Part shown: positions 20,958 to 30,545 of the stretch, in pieces
Position numbering within the stretch: the stretch's first letter is position 1
Layout of the letters: each line of letters opens with the position of its first letter
Assembly: GCA_030654805.1 (NCBI GenBank)
Contig: JAURWR010000008.1
Coordinates: forward strand, 1-64,000
DNA length: 64,000 bases
Origin: Burkholderiaceae bacterium
Lineage (GTDB): Bacteria > Pseudomonadota > Gammaproteobacteria > Burkholderiales > Burkholderiaceae_C
Direction of reading: 5' to 3'
Notes under the pieces: generated by a model
What the model was told of the DNA's origin: nothing
Databases searched by the model: none
Seen by the model: the letters and a program-made list of their open reading frames with translations, nothing else
Program-made: the position numbers and the translations under genes

Positions 20958-21050
20958 CGGCGACTCCTGGAGACAAAAAAGATTCTAGAGCGGGGAGCTG
21001 CGGCGCAGCCTCGGGTGATACGACCGCGCTGTGTCCGGATAATTCCGTTC

Positions 21051-21896
21051 ATGCCTGAACTGCCTGAGGTTGAAGTCACTCGCCAGAGTTTTTCCGAACG
21101 CATCGATGGCGCTGTCGTGCGGGGCGTGCGCCTGGGCAAGCCCCTGCGATGGCCGCTGGGTATCGAACCGACGCGCCTGGTTGATCGCCCGGTTGGCGCT
21201 GTCACGCGGCGTGGCAAGTACCTGTGGTTGCCCCTGGGGGCCGCGAATCATCGTGCGTCCGACGCCGACGCCGGGGGCTTGTTGCTGCACTTGGGCATGT
21301 CGGGTTCGCTGGCGTTCAACGTTGCAGCCGACGCGCCTGGTGCACACGACCATTTCGATCTGGTCACTGACCGTGGCACGCTGCGTCTGACCGATCCCCG
21401 GCGTTTCGGTGCGGTGGTGTGGTCTGCGTCTCAGGACGAGGGCATGGCGGCCAAGCTGCTTTCGACCCTCGGGCTCGAACCTTTCGATGACTCTTTCAAT
21501 GGACCTTACCTGCACGCGGCGCTGAAGCGACGTCGCGTGGCCGTCAAGCTCGCGCTGCTCGGGGGTGACATCGTGGTCGGAGCGGGCAACATCTATGCGT
21601 GCGAAGCGTTGTTCAGTGCCGGCATCGATCCACGCACGCGCAGCGACCGCATCAGCCGGCCGCGCTGCGAGCGGCTGATGCAGGCGATCCGGCGGACTCT
21701 GCAAGAGGCGCTGGCCCTGGGCGGATCGACGCTGCGCGATTTCCGCGATGCGCACGGCATGGCGGGGCAGTTCCAGCTGCAGGCGCACGTGTACGGCCGC
21801 GCAGGTGGGCCATGTCATGTGTGCGCCACGCCGGTGCGTCGGATCGTGCAGGGTCAGCGCTCGACCTTCTTCTGCCCGAGTTGCCAGAAGCGCTGA
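21051..21896 (+). CDS. mutM: formamidopyrimidine-DNA glycosylase
   Basis: Base-excision repair glycosylase/AP lyase that removes 8-oxoguanine. The 281-aa protein begins [12 protein letters not shown], with Pro2 the catalytic nucleophile after Met removal and Glu3. DNA-contact motifs include [11 protein letters not shown] and [12 protein letters not shown], and the zinc finger is [14 protein letters not shown] plus FCPSCQ at the end. The ATG at 21051 is fixed by the need for Pro2. mutY, its partner in the GO repair system, is two genes downstream. Confidence 0.97.
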   Translation: MPELPEVEVTRQSFSERIDGAVVRGVRLGKPLRWPLGIEPTRLVDRPVGAVTRRGKYLWLPLGAANHRASDADAGGLLLHLGMSGSLAFNVAADAPGAHDHFDLVTDRGTLRLTDPRRFGAVVWSASQDEGMAAKLLSTLGLEPFDDSFNGPYLHAALKRRRVAVKLALLGGDIVVGAGNIYACEALFSAGIDPRTRSDRISRPRCERLMQAIRRTLQEALALGGSTLRDFRDAHGMAGQFQLQAHVYGRAGGPCHVCATPVRRIVQGQRSTFFCPSCQKR

Positions 21897-22034
21897 TCGC
21901 AGAAGAGCAACAGCGGGTGAGTTACCCGCCGTTTCCGTGGATGGAAGGGTTTTTCATTGAATTAGGATGATTTTGTCGGACAGTCGCAGTGTGTGCGGCC
22001 GAGCCCGAACCACCTACTCCGGATACCAACCGCC

Positions 22035-24065
22035 ATGACATCAGCTTTCGCCGGCCGCTTCGATGAGATCAGCCTGTGGCGGGATGCCGTGCGAGCCGGG
22101 CTGAACGATGTATCCGTCTTTCTCTCCGAACAGGGGCTGGCCGATGAAGCCTTGAGCACGCTGGTCGGCGCCCTGCGCGAGCGCCTGTTGGCCGACAAGC
22201 TGGTGGTCGCCTTCGTCGCTGAGTTCTCTCGCGGCAAGTCGGAATTGATCAACGCGATCTTCTTCGCCGACACCGGACGCCGCGTGTTGCCGGCCACGCC
22301 GGGCCGCACGACGATGTGTCCGGTCGAGTTGGCCTTTGACGCCCAGGAGCCCGTCACCTTGGCCCTGCTGCCGATCGCCACGCGGCTGGCCGGGACGTCG
22401 TTGTCCGAGCTGCGCCGCCAGCCCGAGGCCTGGACGCATGTGCCGCTGGACACCACGCAACCCGAGCAGTTGTCGAACGCCCTGCGCGAGGTCATGGGCA
22501 TCCAGCGCGTGGCCATCGCCGAGGCGCGCGCGCTTGGTTTGTGGGATGAGTCGAATCTCGAAGACAACCCCGTGCCGGATGACGATGGCCTGGTCGAAGT
22601 GCCGGCTTGGCGACATGCGCTGATCAACTATCCGCATCCCTTGCTGCGGCAGGGTCTGGTGGTGATCGACACGCCGGGTCTGAACGCGCTGGGGGCCGAG
22701 CCCGAACTGACCCTGGGCCTGCTGCCATCTGCGCATGCGACGGTATTCATTGTCGGTGCCGACACCGGTGTGACCAAGTCGGACATGGCCATCTGGCGCG
22801 ATCACCTCGGAGGTCGCCAGGGGGCAACGTTCGTGGTGCTGAACAAGATCGACGCGCTGCTCGATCCGCTGCTCACGCCCGACCAGGTCGTGGCGCACAT
22901 CGAGGCGCAGCGCCGTTCGACGGCCAGCATCCTGGGCGTCGAACCGGAACGTGTCTTTGCGTTGTCGGCGCGTCAGGCACTGGTTGCCCGCGTCGAGGGA
23001 GATTCAGCTGCGTTGGCCACCAGCCGGCTGGGCGAATTCGAAGCAGCACTTTCGGCTGAGCTGCTGCCGCATCGGCAGCAGGTGCTGCGACACCTGATCG
23101 ATCAGGGTGTCGGGCAGATCCAGCGGCAGGCGGCGCGCCAGCTGGGAGACACCCGCCGCCAACTTGCAGAACAACTGCTCGAGCTCCGCGGCCTGCGCGG
23201 AAAGAGCGGTGCCAGGCTGAAGCTGATCAAGCAGCGCGCCGAGGAAGAGGCGGTCGAGTTCGAACACAGCCACTCGACGCTGCTGGCCCTGCGCGGCATG
23301 CAGGCACGGATGATCGGCGCTGCGCTGGACGCGTTGTCGAATGCGAACCTGGAAGCCGAGATCGACCACACGCAGTCGGAGATCCGCGCGACTTTGCTTG
23401 GGTTTGGCGCCCGCAAGGCCTTCGTCGCCTTGTCCGCCCGGTTGAGCGATCGCCTGAGAAAAGCGCGATCACAGATGGACGAGGTGCGCGACATGCTTGG
23501 CGGCACCTTTTCGCGGCTCAACGCCGAGTTCGGTTTCGGACTGGCGCTCACACCGGGCCCCGATCTGTCACGTTTCATCGACGAGTTGGGGCTGATCGAA
23601 CGAAGCTATGCACAGTACCTCGGGCTCGGCCAGTCGTTGCGCCTGGCGCAGCCGCAGTTCATGGCGCAATTCCGCCGCATGCTGCTGGGGCGTCTGAGCG
23701 TCGTGTGGGATGGTGCCCGTGGTGATGTCGAGCGCTGGAGCGGCACCACGACGACCCACGTCGAGGTTCAGCTGCACGAGCGCCGCCGCGGATTTCAGAA
23801 ACGCGTGGAGGCGCTCTCGCGCATCCGCAGCGCTTCCGGTGATCTCGAGGGACGGCTGGCCGAACTCGAGCAACAAGACGCGCAGGTGCAGCGGCAACTG
23901 GAGCAATTGGTGGCGGTCACCCAGTCGGTGCTCAGCCGCGCTGCCGGCAAATCGACGTCGTCATCGCAGATCGCGCAACCGGCCGTGAAATCGGGCGGTG
24001 CTGTCGACCTCGACCTCGACCTGCCGCTGGACGAATTTGTCCCGGTTCAGCGCGCGCGGGCGTGA
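22035..24065 (+). CDS. dynamin-like GTPase
   Basis: 676 aa. The GTPase domain has G1 AEFSRGKSELINAIFF (near residue 67), G3 VVIDTPGLNALG and G4 VVLNKIDALL. The second half is helical with long charged stretches (RRQLAEQLLELRGLRG, LEQQDAQVQRQLEQLV), as in bacterial dynamin-like proteins that act at membranes. It carries an Asp-rich region close to the C-terminus. The gene lies between mutM and mutY; the 138-base spacer after mutM has no gene. The exact membrane role is not known. Confidence 0.85.
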   Translation: MTSAFAGRFDEISLWRDAVRAGLNDVSVFLSEQGLADEALSTLVGALRERLLADKLVVAFVAEFSRGKSELINAIFFADTGRRVLPATPGRTTMCPVELAFDAQEPVTLALLPIATRLAGTSLSELRRQPEAWTHVPLDTTQPEQLSNALREVMGIQRVAIAEARALGLWDESNLEDNPVPDDDGLVEVPAWRHALINYPHPLLRQGLVVIDTPGLNALGAEPELTLGLLPSAHATVFIVGADTGVTKSDMAIWRDHLGGRQGATFVVLNKIDALLDPLLTPDQVVAHIEAQRRSTASILGVEPERVFALSARQALVARVEGDSAALATSRLGEFEAALSAELLPHRQQVLRHLIDQGVGQIQRQAARQLGDTRRQLAEQLLELRGLRGKSGARLKLIKQRAEEEAVEFEHSHSTLLALRGMQARMIGAALDALSNANLEAEIDHTQSEIRATLLGFGARKAFVALSARLSDRLRKARSQMDEVRDMLGGTFSRLNAEFGFGLALTPGPDLSRFIDELGLIERSYAQYLGLGQSLRLAQPQFMAQFRRMLLGRLSVVWDGARGDVERWSGTTTTHVEVQLHERRRGFQKRVEALSRIRSASGDLEGRLAELEQQDAQVQRQLEQLVAVTQSVLSRAAGKSTSSSQIAQPAVKSGGAVDLDLDLPLDEFVPVQRARA

Positions 24066-24117
24066 GGGTCCGCCACGGCGCAGTATCGGCAAGTTGCCTG
24101 TCGTGGGCTGAATTGCG

Positions 24118-25194
24118 GTGAAGGTCGCCGACGGAGAACGTGCGCGACGCGAGTTGCGAAGCAGCTTTGCCGCCACCGTCATCGACTGGCAGCGCATTCA
24201 TGGGCGCCACGGGTTGCCCTGGCAGCACACGCGCGAGCCGTACCGCGTCTGGCTGTCGGAAATCATGCTGCAGCAAACCCAGGTGACGACCGTGCTCGGG
24301 TACTACGAGCGCTTTCTGCAGCGCTTCCCGGATGTCGCCGCGCTGGCAGCGGCGTCCCAGGACGAGGTGCTGGGGCTGTGGAGCGGGCTCGGCTACTACA
24401 GCCGCGCGCGCAATTTGCACCGCTGCGCTCAGGCGGTCGTGTCTCAGCATGGCGGCCAATTCCCGAAGTCCAGCGAGCAACTGCAAACGCTGCCCGGCAT
24501 CGGGCGCTCGACGGCGGCTGCGGTGGCGGCGTTCTGCTTCGGCGAGCGCGTCGCCATCCTCGATGGCAATGTCAAGCGGGTCCTGACGAGGGTGCTCGGA
24601 TTCGACGGTGACCTGTCGCTGGCCGCGCAGGAGCGGGCCTTGTGGACCGAGGCCACCGCGCTGTTGCCCGATCAGGGCGTCGAGGCCTACACGCAGGGAC
24701 TGATGGACCTGGGCGCGACCTTGTGCAGCGTGAGCGCTCCGCAGTGCCTCCTGTGCCCGGCTCAATCACTGTGCAGTGCGGCCCGCAGTGGCATGCAGCG
24801 GTCCTATCCGGTGAAGAGTGTCAAGCTCAAGCGCAGCCGGCGTGAACACGTCTGGCTGTGGCTGGCGTGGTGCGACCGCGTCTGGTTGGTCAAGCGTCCC
24901 GATCGCGGCGTGTGGGCGGGACTGTGGAGTCTCCCGGAGCTGCCTGAACGCGCCGCGCTGCAAGCCGCCACGGTCGATTGGTCCGGCGGCGGCGAGTGGC
25001 TGCCGAGCTTCGTTCACACGCTGACGCACCTCGACTGGACCCTGCATCCCGTGCGCTGGACCTTGCCTGCCTCGGTCGACAACGCGCAGGTCGATGCCTG
25101 CACCGTGCAGTTCCCCGAAGGACGATGGTTCAGCCTGGAGGACGCGCTGGCGGCCGGGCTGCCTGCACCGCTGCGAAAACTGCTGTCGGCCTGA
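24118..25194 (+). CDS. mutY: A/G-specific adenine glycosylase
   Basis: Removes adenine mispaired with 8-oxoguanine. The 358-aa protein has the HhH-GPD core: PYRVWLSEIMLQQTQV, GLWSGLGYYSRARNL with the catalytic Glu region, LPGIGRSTAAAVAAF and ILDGNVKRVLTR with the catalytic Asp. The [4Fe-4S] loop is CSVSAPQCLLCPAQSLC (C-x6-C-x2-C-x5-C). A C-terminal NUDIX-like recognition domain follows (WLVKRPDRGVWAGLWSLPE). The start is GTG. Confidence 0.96.
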   Translation: MKVADGERARRELRSSFAATVIDWQRIHGRHGLPWQHTREPYRVWLSEIMLQQTQVTTVLGYYERFLQRFPDVAALAAASQDEVLGLWSGLGYYSRARNLHRCAQAVVSQHGGQFPKSSEQLQTLPGIGRSTAAAVAAFCFGERVAILDGNVKRVLTRVLGFDGDLSLAAQERALWTEATALLPDQGVEAYTQGLMDLGATLCSVSAPQCLLCPAQSLCSAARSGMQRSYPVKSVKLKRSRREHVWLWLAWCDRVWLVKRPDRGVWAGLWSLPELPERAALQAATVDWSGGGEWLPSFVHTLTHLDWTLHPVRWTLPASVDNAQVDACTVQFPEGRWFSLEDALAAGLPAPLRKLLSA

Positions 25195-25218
25195 CCGGCA
25201 GGTGCTACCGGTCGCCAG

Positions 25219-26199
25219 TCAATTCCGCGCGTCGAGCTCGCGGTGGCGCACCAGCGTGACGGTGCGCTTGGCGAATCGGCGGGCCAGGGTCTCGACCAGG
25301 TAGACCGACCGGTGTTGCCCTCCGGTGCAACCGATCGCAACCGTCAGGTAGCTGCGCTGGTCGCGGTTGAACGCCGGCAGCCAGCGCGTCAGGAACGCGT
25401 CGATCTGCTCCAGCATCTCGCCCACCTCAGACTGCGCCTCGAGGTAGGCCACGACCGGCGCATCCCGACCGTCCTGCGGCCGCAACTCGGGGATGTAATG
25501 CGGATTCGGCAACACCCGCACATCGAACACGAAGTCGGCATCCAGCGGCACGCCATGCTTGAACGCGAACGACTCGAAGACCAGCGTCAGGCGGTTGCCA
25601 CTGGCACTCATCAGATCGCGTATCCAGATGCGCAACTGGGCCGGCCGCAACTGGCTGGTGTCGATCACAGTCGAGGCTTCGCGCAACTCGGACAGCAATT
25701 CGCGCTCGAGCTCGATCGCATCGATCAGCGCCCGGTGTCCGTCGTCGGCGATGCCGTGATCCAGGTCGGCAGGGATGGTGAAGCCGGTGTCTTCGGCGTG
25801 GCGATGCTCGGCGGACTGCGACAGCGGGTGAGGGCGGCGGGTTTCCGAAAAGCGCCGCACCAGCGCGTCGGTGCTGGCGTCGAGGAAGATTGACCGGACC
25901 CGCACGCCCTCCTGACTCAGCTGCTTCATCAGCGGCAGCAGGTGCGGCAGCGACCCTGCGCTGCGCACATCGACTGCGATGGCGACGCGGTTAACCAGGT
26001 GCGCGTATCGCAGGCGGAGGAAGTCGCGCAGCAATTCCGGGGGCAGGTTGTCGATGCAGAAGAAACCCGCGTCCTCCAGCGCATGCAGCGCCACCGATTT
26101 GCCCGAGCCCGAGATGCCGGTCACCAGCACGATCTCGCGCTGCGCTGCCTCGGGTTTGTTGTCCGGAAGAGGACTCGACGGTGCGCCTGACAAGTTCAT
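25219..26199 (-). CDS. rapZ: RNase adapter protein RapZ (nucleotide-binding)
   Basis: P-loop protein that in E. coli directs RNase E to the GlmZ small RNA and senses glucosamine 6-phosphate. The 326-aa protein has Walker [72 protein letters not shown] and the C-terminal [17 protein letters not shown]. Its ATG overlaps the recN stop by 4 bases. The usual betaproteobacterial neighbour hprK is not adjacent. Confidence 0.95.
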   Translation of the reverse strand: MNLSGAPSSPLPDNKPEAAQREIVLVTGISGSGKSVALHALEDAGFFCIDNLPPELLRDFLRLRYAHLVNRVAIAVDVRSAGSLPHLLPLMKQLSQEGVRVRSIFLDASTDALVRRFSETRRPHPLSQSAEHRHAEDTGFTIPADLDHGIADDGHRALIDAIELERELLSELREASTVIDTSQLRPAQLRIWIRDLMSASGNRLTLVFESFAFKHGVPLDADFVFDVRVLPNPHYIPELRPQDGRDAPVVAYLEAQSEVGEMLEQIDAFLTRWLPAFNRDQRSYLTVAIGCTGGQHRSVYLVETLARRFAKRTVTLVRHRELDARN

Positions 26200-27887
26200 G
26201 ATGATTTCCGTCCTCGTGTCGCGGGCATGTCGGAGCCGACCGTCAGCATTTCCTGTGCATGCGCGAGGCTGGTGCCCGACAGGCGCTCGCCAGCCAGCAT
26301 GCGGGCGATCTCCGCCACGCGAACCTCGCCGGAAACGATGTCCACGTTGCTGCGCACCCGACCGTCTTCAGTGACTTTCGACACCACATGGTGATGATCT
26401 GCACAGGCCGCGACCTGGGGCAGGTGCGTGACGGCCAGCACCTGACGGTCGGCGCCCAACAGTTTCATCAGGCGGCCGACGGTTTCAGCCACCGCCCCAC
26501 CGACGCCAGCATCGATCTCGTCGAAGATCAGCGTGCCCGCCGCCGCATCGCCGCGCCGAAGCTGGCTGGTGGTGACCGCAATCGCCAGTGCGATCCGCGA
26601 CAGCTCGCCACCCGACGCCACCTTGGTCAGTGGTCGAGGTGTGGCGCCCGAATGCCCGGCCACCAGGAACTCGGCCGACTCCATCCCGAACGACTGAGGC
26701 GAATCCTGCCCGGTCAGCGCCACCTCGAACCGCCCTCCGACCATGCCGAGCTGCTGCATCGCCTGCGTCACCGCCTCGGCCAGTCTGGGCGCCGCAACCC
26801 GGCGGGCTGCGGATACCCGCGCGGCCTCGGCTTCGTAGGCCGATCGAGCGTGCGTCACGCGGGCGCGCTGCCCGTCCAGGTCGGCCGCCGCGTCGAGCGT
26901 TTGCAGCTCCGCCTTCCATTGCGCGAGCAGCGCTGCCAGTTCGCCCGGTGGCCGGCGGTAGCGGCGGGCCAGACCCATCCATGCGGACATCCGTTCGTCG
27001 AGCGCGCTCAGTCGCTCGGGATCGGTGTCCGTGCCGTTGAGAAAGCCCGACAACGTGTGCGCTGCATCTTGCAGTTGAGCCTGCGCGCCCTGCAGAACCT
27101 CGACCACCGCAGCCAGCTCGCCATCGATCTCTGCCGCGTCGCCCAGCCGATCGATCGCCCGTCCGGTCAGCGTGTCGGCGCTGTCGTCGAGATCGCTGAT
27201 CGCGTTCAACGCGTCGCGGGCAGCTTCGAGCAACGTCTGCACGTTCGCGAGCTTGGTGTGCTCGGCATTCAGCTCGGTCCATTCATCAGCGCCGGGCGCC
27301 AGCTTGTCGACCTCGCCGATCTGCCAGGCCAGCCGCTCGCGCTCGCGTTCGATTTCTGCCTGCTGGGTCTGCACGTGCTCCAGCGCGTCGGTGGCGGCCT
27401 GCCATTCGACCCAGGCGGTGCTCAGCGCCTGCGTGCTGACGCCCGCATGCGCGTCAAGCAAGTCACGCACCGACGGGGCGCGCGTCAGACTTTGCCAGGC
27501 GTGCTGGCCGTGAATGTCGACCAGGTGGTCGGCGACCTCGCGCAGTTGGGTGATCGTCGCGGCGCTGCCGTTGATCCAGGCCCTGCTCTTGCCCTGGAGG
27601 TCGATCGTGCGGCGCAGCAGCAAGGTCTCGTCGTTGTCGAAGCCGGCAGCGGCCAGCCAGTTCTGCAGGCTGGGCGGTGTGTCGAACTCGGCGCTGATCT
27701 CGCAACGCTGTGCACCTTCACGCACGACACCCGCATCGCCGCGGCTGCCGAGCGCGAGTTGCAGCGCGTCGATCAGGATCGATTTCCCCGCGCCGGTTTC
27801 GCCGGTCAGCACCGAGAAGCCGGCGGACAGGTCGACGTCCAGCGTCGTGACGATGACGAAGTCGCGCAGGACCAGCCGCCGCCACAT
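26196..27887 (-). CDS. recN: DNA repair protein RecN
   Basis: SMC-like ATPase of double-strand-break repair. The 563-aa protein has Walker [10 protein letters not shown] at 28-36, a long coiled-coil middle (about 150-360) and the C-terminal half with the signature [15 protein letters not shown] and Walker [17 protein letters not shown]. The ATG at 27887 immediately follows a dispersed repeat. It is followed by rapZ with a 4-base overlap. Confidence 0.96.
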   Translation of the reverse strand: MWRRLVLRDFVIVTTLDVDLSAGFSVLTGETGAGKSILIDALQLALGSRGDAGVVREGAQRCEISAEFDTPPSLQNWLAAAGFDNDETLLLRRTIDLQGKSRAWINGSAATITQLREVADHLVDIHGQHAWQSLTRAPSVRDLLDAHAGVSTQALSTAWVEWQAATDALEHVQTQQAEIERERERLAWQIGEVDKLAPGADEWTELNAEHTKLANVQTLLEAARDALNAISDLDDSADTLTGRAIDRLGDAAEIDGELAAVVEVLQGAQAQLQDAAHTLSGFLNGTDTDPERLSALDERMSAWMGLARRYRRPPGELAALLAQWKAELQTLDAAADLDGQRARVTHARSAYEAEAARVSAARRVAAPRLAEAVTQAMQQLGMVGGRFEVALTGQDSPQSFGMESAEFLVAGHSGATPRPLTKVASGGELSRIALAIAVTTSQLRRGDAAAGTLIFDEIDAGVGGAVAETVGRLMKLLGADRQVLAVTHLPQVAACADHHHVVSKVTEDGRVRSNVDIVSGEVRVAEIARMLAGERLSGTSLAHAQEMLTVGSDMPATRGRKSS

Positions 27888-27960
27888 GTCAATGCCGCCC
27901 GGCCGTCCGAAGGCGCTGACGCTCTCCAGGGGCCACGAGGAGGAGGCTCCCGGTCCCTGG
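27888..27960 (-). repeat. dispersed GC-rich intergenic repeat in front of recN
   Basis: Read on the minus strand this stretch aligns with 3481-3555 on the plus strand almost end to end, including the final TGACATG that contains the recN start codon. It lies in the spacer between nadK and recN. Confidence 0.6.
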
Positions 27961-27997
27961 GAGCGGAAAATGAAATGAGCGTCGGGGCAGCTTCATC

Positions 27998-28873
27998 CTA
28001 GGCGCCTCCTGAATTCCAGTGCAGCTTGCGACGCAGCGTGGCGTAGTAGCTCCAGCCCGGTGGATGCAGGAAGCGAGCCTGGTAGGGCGCACGGCGCACC
28101 GTGATGCGGTCACCGTGCAGCAGGCTGGCCAGACTCTGCATGTCGAAATTGACGCTGGCATCGCGGCCCGCGACGATCTCGACGCTGATCTCGCCCGAGT
28201 CGGGCAGCACGATCGGCCGGTTCGACAGGTCATGCGGTGCGATCGGCACCAGCACCAGACCCGGAATGCTGTGATGCAGGATCGGGCCGCCCGCCGACAG
28301 CGCGTACGCCGTCGAACCGGTGGGCGACGCGATGATCAGGCCGTCGGCCCGCAGGTTGGAAACGAATTCGCCGTCGATCTGGATCTTCAACTCGACCATG
28401 CTGGAGGTGGCTCCGCGGCTCACCACCACGTCGTTGAGCGCAAACGCGTCGAAGATCACCTCGCCGTCGCGGCAGACACCGCCTTCGAGCATCGTGCGGT
28501 GTTCCTCCTCGTAGCAGCCCGCGATCATCGGCGCCAGCGCAGCGGCGAATTCGCCGAGCGGCACGTCGGTGATGAAGCCCAACCGTCCCTGGTTGATGCC
28601 GACCAGCGGGATGCCGTAGCGAGCCAGTTGGCGGGCGATGCCCAGCATCGTTCCATCGCCGCCGATCACCACCGCTATGTCGCAGTGCTCGCCCAATTCG
28701 GCGGGTGTCAGGGCGCCGTAGTCGGTGAGTCCGGTGTTGAGCGCGGTCTCGTACTCCATCGACACCTCAAGCCCCTGCCCGATCAGAAACCGGGCCACTT
28801 CGTCGAGCACGTCGCGACTGCCCAGCGCGTTGTACTTGCCGACCACAGCGGCATGGCGAAACCGGCTTTTCAT
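27998..28873 (-). CDS. nadK: NAD kinase
   Basis: Phosphorylates NAD to NADP. The 291-aa protein has the diagnostic [11 protein letters not shown] (residues 71 on), [11 protein letters not shown], the substrate motif NDVVVSRG and the glycine-rich [17 protein letters not shown]. It is divergent from hrcA across a 69-base spacer, a conserved arrangement in betaproteobacteria. Confidence 0.97.
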   Translation of the reverse strand: MKSRFRHAAVVGKYNALGSRDVLDEVARFLIGQGLEVSMEYETALNTGLTDYGALTPAELGEHCDIAVVIGGDGTMLGIARQLARYGIPLVGINQGRLGFITDVPLGEFAAALAPMIAGCYEEEHRTMLEGGVCRDGEVIFDAFALNDVVVSRGATSSMVELKIQIDGEFVSNLRADGLIIASPTGSTAYALSAGGPILHHSIPGLVLVPIAPHDLSNRPIVLPDSGEISVEIVAGRDASVNFDMQSLASLLHGDRITVRRAPYQARFLHPPGWSYYATLRRKLHWNSGGA

Positions 28874-28927
28874 GCGGAATTACACCACAGCGATTCTTGC
28901 GGAACAGGGGCAAAACCAGGCCCGACC

Positions 28928-28933
28928 TACAAT
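28928..28933 (+). promoter_or_regulatory. candidate -10 element of hrcA
   Basis: TACAAT lies 9 bases before the hrcA start codon. No good -35 partner is seen at 16-18 bases, so this is a tentative call. I see no CIRCE operator (TTAGCACTC and its inverted copy) in this spacer. Confidence 0.25.
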
Positions 28934-28942
28934 GAAAAACCG

Positions 28943-29953
28943 ATGGACGAGCGCGCAAGAACACTACTCAAGACACTGGTCGAGCGCTACATCGCCGATG
29001 GTCAGCCCGTGGGTTCGCGCACCTTGTCGAAGGCCTCCGGATTGGAGCTTTCGCCCGCGACGATCCGCAACGTGATGGCCGACCTCGAGGATCTGGGGCT
29101 GATCGCCAGCCCGCACACCAGCGCAGGTCGCATCCCGACCGCGCGCGGCTATCGCGTCTTCGTCGACACCATGATGACGGCGCAACCGAGGCAGTTCGAC
29201 TCGCCCATCTTCGGGACGCAGTTGCAGGCCGACCAGCCGCAGCGCGTGATCGCCAATGCGGCGCAGATGCTGTCCAGCCTGTCGAATTTCGTCGGCGTTA
29301 TCACCGCACCCCGCAAAGCCAGCGTGTTCCACCACATCGAGTTCATGCGCCTGAGCGAGCGGCGTGTGCTGGTGATCCTGGTCGCGCCCGACGGCGACGT
29401 GCAGAACCGCGTCATCTTCACCGCCAAGGACTACACGCAAGCCCAGCTGATCGAGGCGAGCAATTTCCTGACTGCCAATTACGCTGGGCTCACGCTCGAA
29501 GAAGTGCGCGAGCGCCTCAAGACCGAGGTCGATGCGCTGCGCGGCGAGATCGCCACGCTGATGCAGGCGGCCGTGCAGGCGGGCAGCGATGCCGTGGCCG
29601 ACAGCCAGGAGCAGGTGGTCATCTCCGGCGAGCGCAACTTGCTCACCGTGCAGGATTTCTCCAGTGACATGGGCTCGCTGCGCAAGCTCTTCGACCTGTT
29701 CGAGCAGAAGACCCAGCTGATGCGCCTGCTCGATGTCAGCAGCCGCGCCGAGGGCGTGCGCATCTACATCGGCGGCGAAAGCCACGTGGTCCCTTTCGAG
29801 GAGCTGTCGGTGGTGTCGGCGCCGTACGAGGTCGATGGTGTGGTCGTCGGCACGCTGGGTGTCATCGGGCCGACACGCATGGCCTACGACCGGATGATCC
29901 AGATCGTCGACATCACGTCGAGGCTGGTCAGCAACGCGCTGAGCTCCAAGTAA
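28943..29953 (+). CDS. hrcA: heat-inducible transcription repressor HrcA
   Basis: Represses groESL/dnaK operons by binding CIRCE; active form depends on GroEL. The 336-aa protein has the N-terminal winged helix ([59 protein letters not shown]) and the C-terminal GAF-like and dimerisation region ending in [18 protein letters not shown]. The ATG at 28943 gives the standard [12 protein letters not shown] start; longer in-frame starts would overlap nadK. Confidence 0.96.
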   Translation: MDERARTLLKTLVERYIADGQPVGSRTLSKASGLELSPATIRNVMADLEDLGLIASPHTSAGRIPTARGYRVFVDTMMTAQPRQFDSPIFGTQLQADQPQRVIANAAQMLSSLSNFVGVITAPRKASVFHHIEFMRLSERRVLVILVAPDGDVQNRVIFTAKDYTQAQLIEASNFLTANYAGLTLEEVRERLKTEVDALRGEIATLMQAAVQAGSDAVADSQEQVVISGERNLLTVQDFSSDMGSLRKLFDLFEQKTQLMRLLDVSSRAEGVRIYIGGESHVVPFEELSVVSAPYEVDGVVVGTLGVIGPTRMAYDRMIQIVDITSRLVSNALSSK

Positions 29954-29994
29954 CGACGCAGGGGGAGCAGATCGCCGCAGCAGCGGGCCCTGCC

Positions 29995-30000
29995 TACAAT
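29995..30000 (+). promoter_or_regulatory. candidate -10 element of tRNA-Met
   Basis: TACAAT 17 bases before the mature 5' end of the tRNA. The -35 region is not convincing. Confidence 0.35.
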
Positions 30001-30017
30001 CCCGCCGGTGTTGACGG

Positions 30018-30095
30018 GGGCCGCTAGCTCATGATGGTTAGAGCAGCAGACTCATAATCTGTTGGTGCCGTGTTCGACTCACGGGCGGCCTACCA
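30018..30095 (+). tRNA. tRNA-Met, elongator (anticodon CAT)
   Basis: 78-nt cloverleaf with encoded CCA: acceptor GGGCCGC/GCGGCCT, D-arm GCTC/GAGC, anticodon stem GCAGA/TCTGT around CTCATAA, T-arm CCGTG/CACGG with loop TTCGACT, discriminator A. The first acceptor pair is G1-U72, a wobble pair. The paired end and the absence of three G-C pairs in the anticodon stem indicate the elongator rather than the initiator type. Confidence 0.93.
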
Positions 30096-30545
30096 CCCAT
30101 CGATTCCGCACTCCGCCACATCGACTGACGCGCACGAGTTCCGAGGAATTTGCAAGTGCCGCCAGCCACCTTTTTTCGACGTGGTGCAAACCTGACTTGC
30201 CGCAATGACAAGTTCGAGGCGGGCGAAAAATTCCAGATGGCATCAGCAGCTTGTCGAAAATCTTTACAGGCTCGCCAAACATGTTGAGCCCACAGACCCT
30301 AAGTCCTTGTATTCCCTAAGGATTTTTTCATCGGCGCAGGACTTGCTTTATTGCATCGCCAAACAAGCTATTCGACTTCAAAACAGTCTTTGATGACTTG
30401 CGTTGGGGCTGATAGGTGTCGGTTGCGAACTGCGTTGTGCTGGTTGCTGAGCGCGGTTCGGAATTGACGAGTACTCAGTTTTCACTTGGCGTTGCCCGGG
30501 CGGGCATTTCGCAGTTGATGTCAATCTACAAATCAGGGGGGCGCG
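30096..30545. other. 450-base spacer, lower GC than its surroundings
   Basis: No convincing gene. It is visibly richer in A+T than the flanking genes. It contains an inverted repeat GCAAGT...ACTTGC around a T6 run near 30150-30200, which may end the tRNA transcript. A second inverted repeat AAGTCCT (30301-30307) / AGGACTT (30338-30344) encloses TCCTT/AAGGA followed by TTTTTT. The promoter of the dockerin-bearing gene must lie at its end; I found no clear sigma-54 or sigma-70 site. A 62-codon frame (30205-30393) has no ribosome site and no recognisable features. Confidence 0.5.
30302..30328 (+). terminator. possible terminator downstream of tRNA-Met
   Basis: A short stem TCCTT/AAGGA with a 9-base loop followed by six T. 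It is weak by itself and nested inside the larger AAGTCCT/AGGACTT inverted repeat. Confidence 0.35.

Noticed and set aside
28019-28942. Long in-frame extension upstream of hrcA
   Set aside because: It runs antisense through nadK. HrcA begins at the ATG at 28943, where the conserved winged helix starts.
30205-30393. 62-codon frame downstream of tRNA-Met
   Set aside because: No ribosome site or family resemblance, and it spans the inverted repeats.
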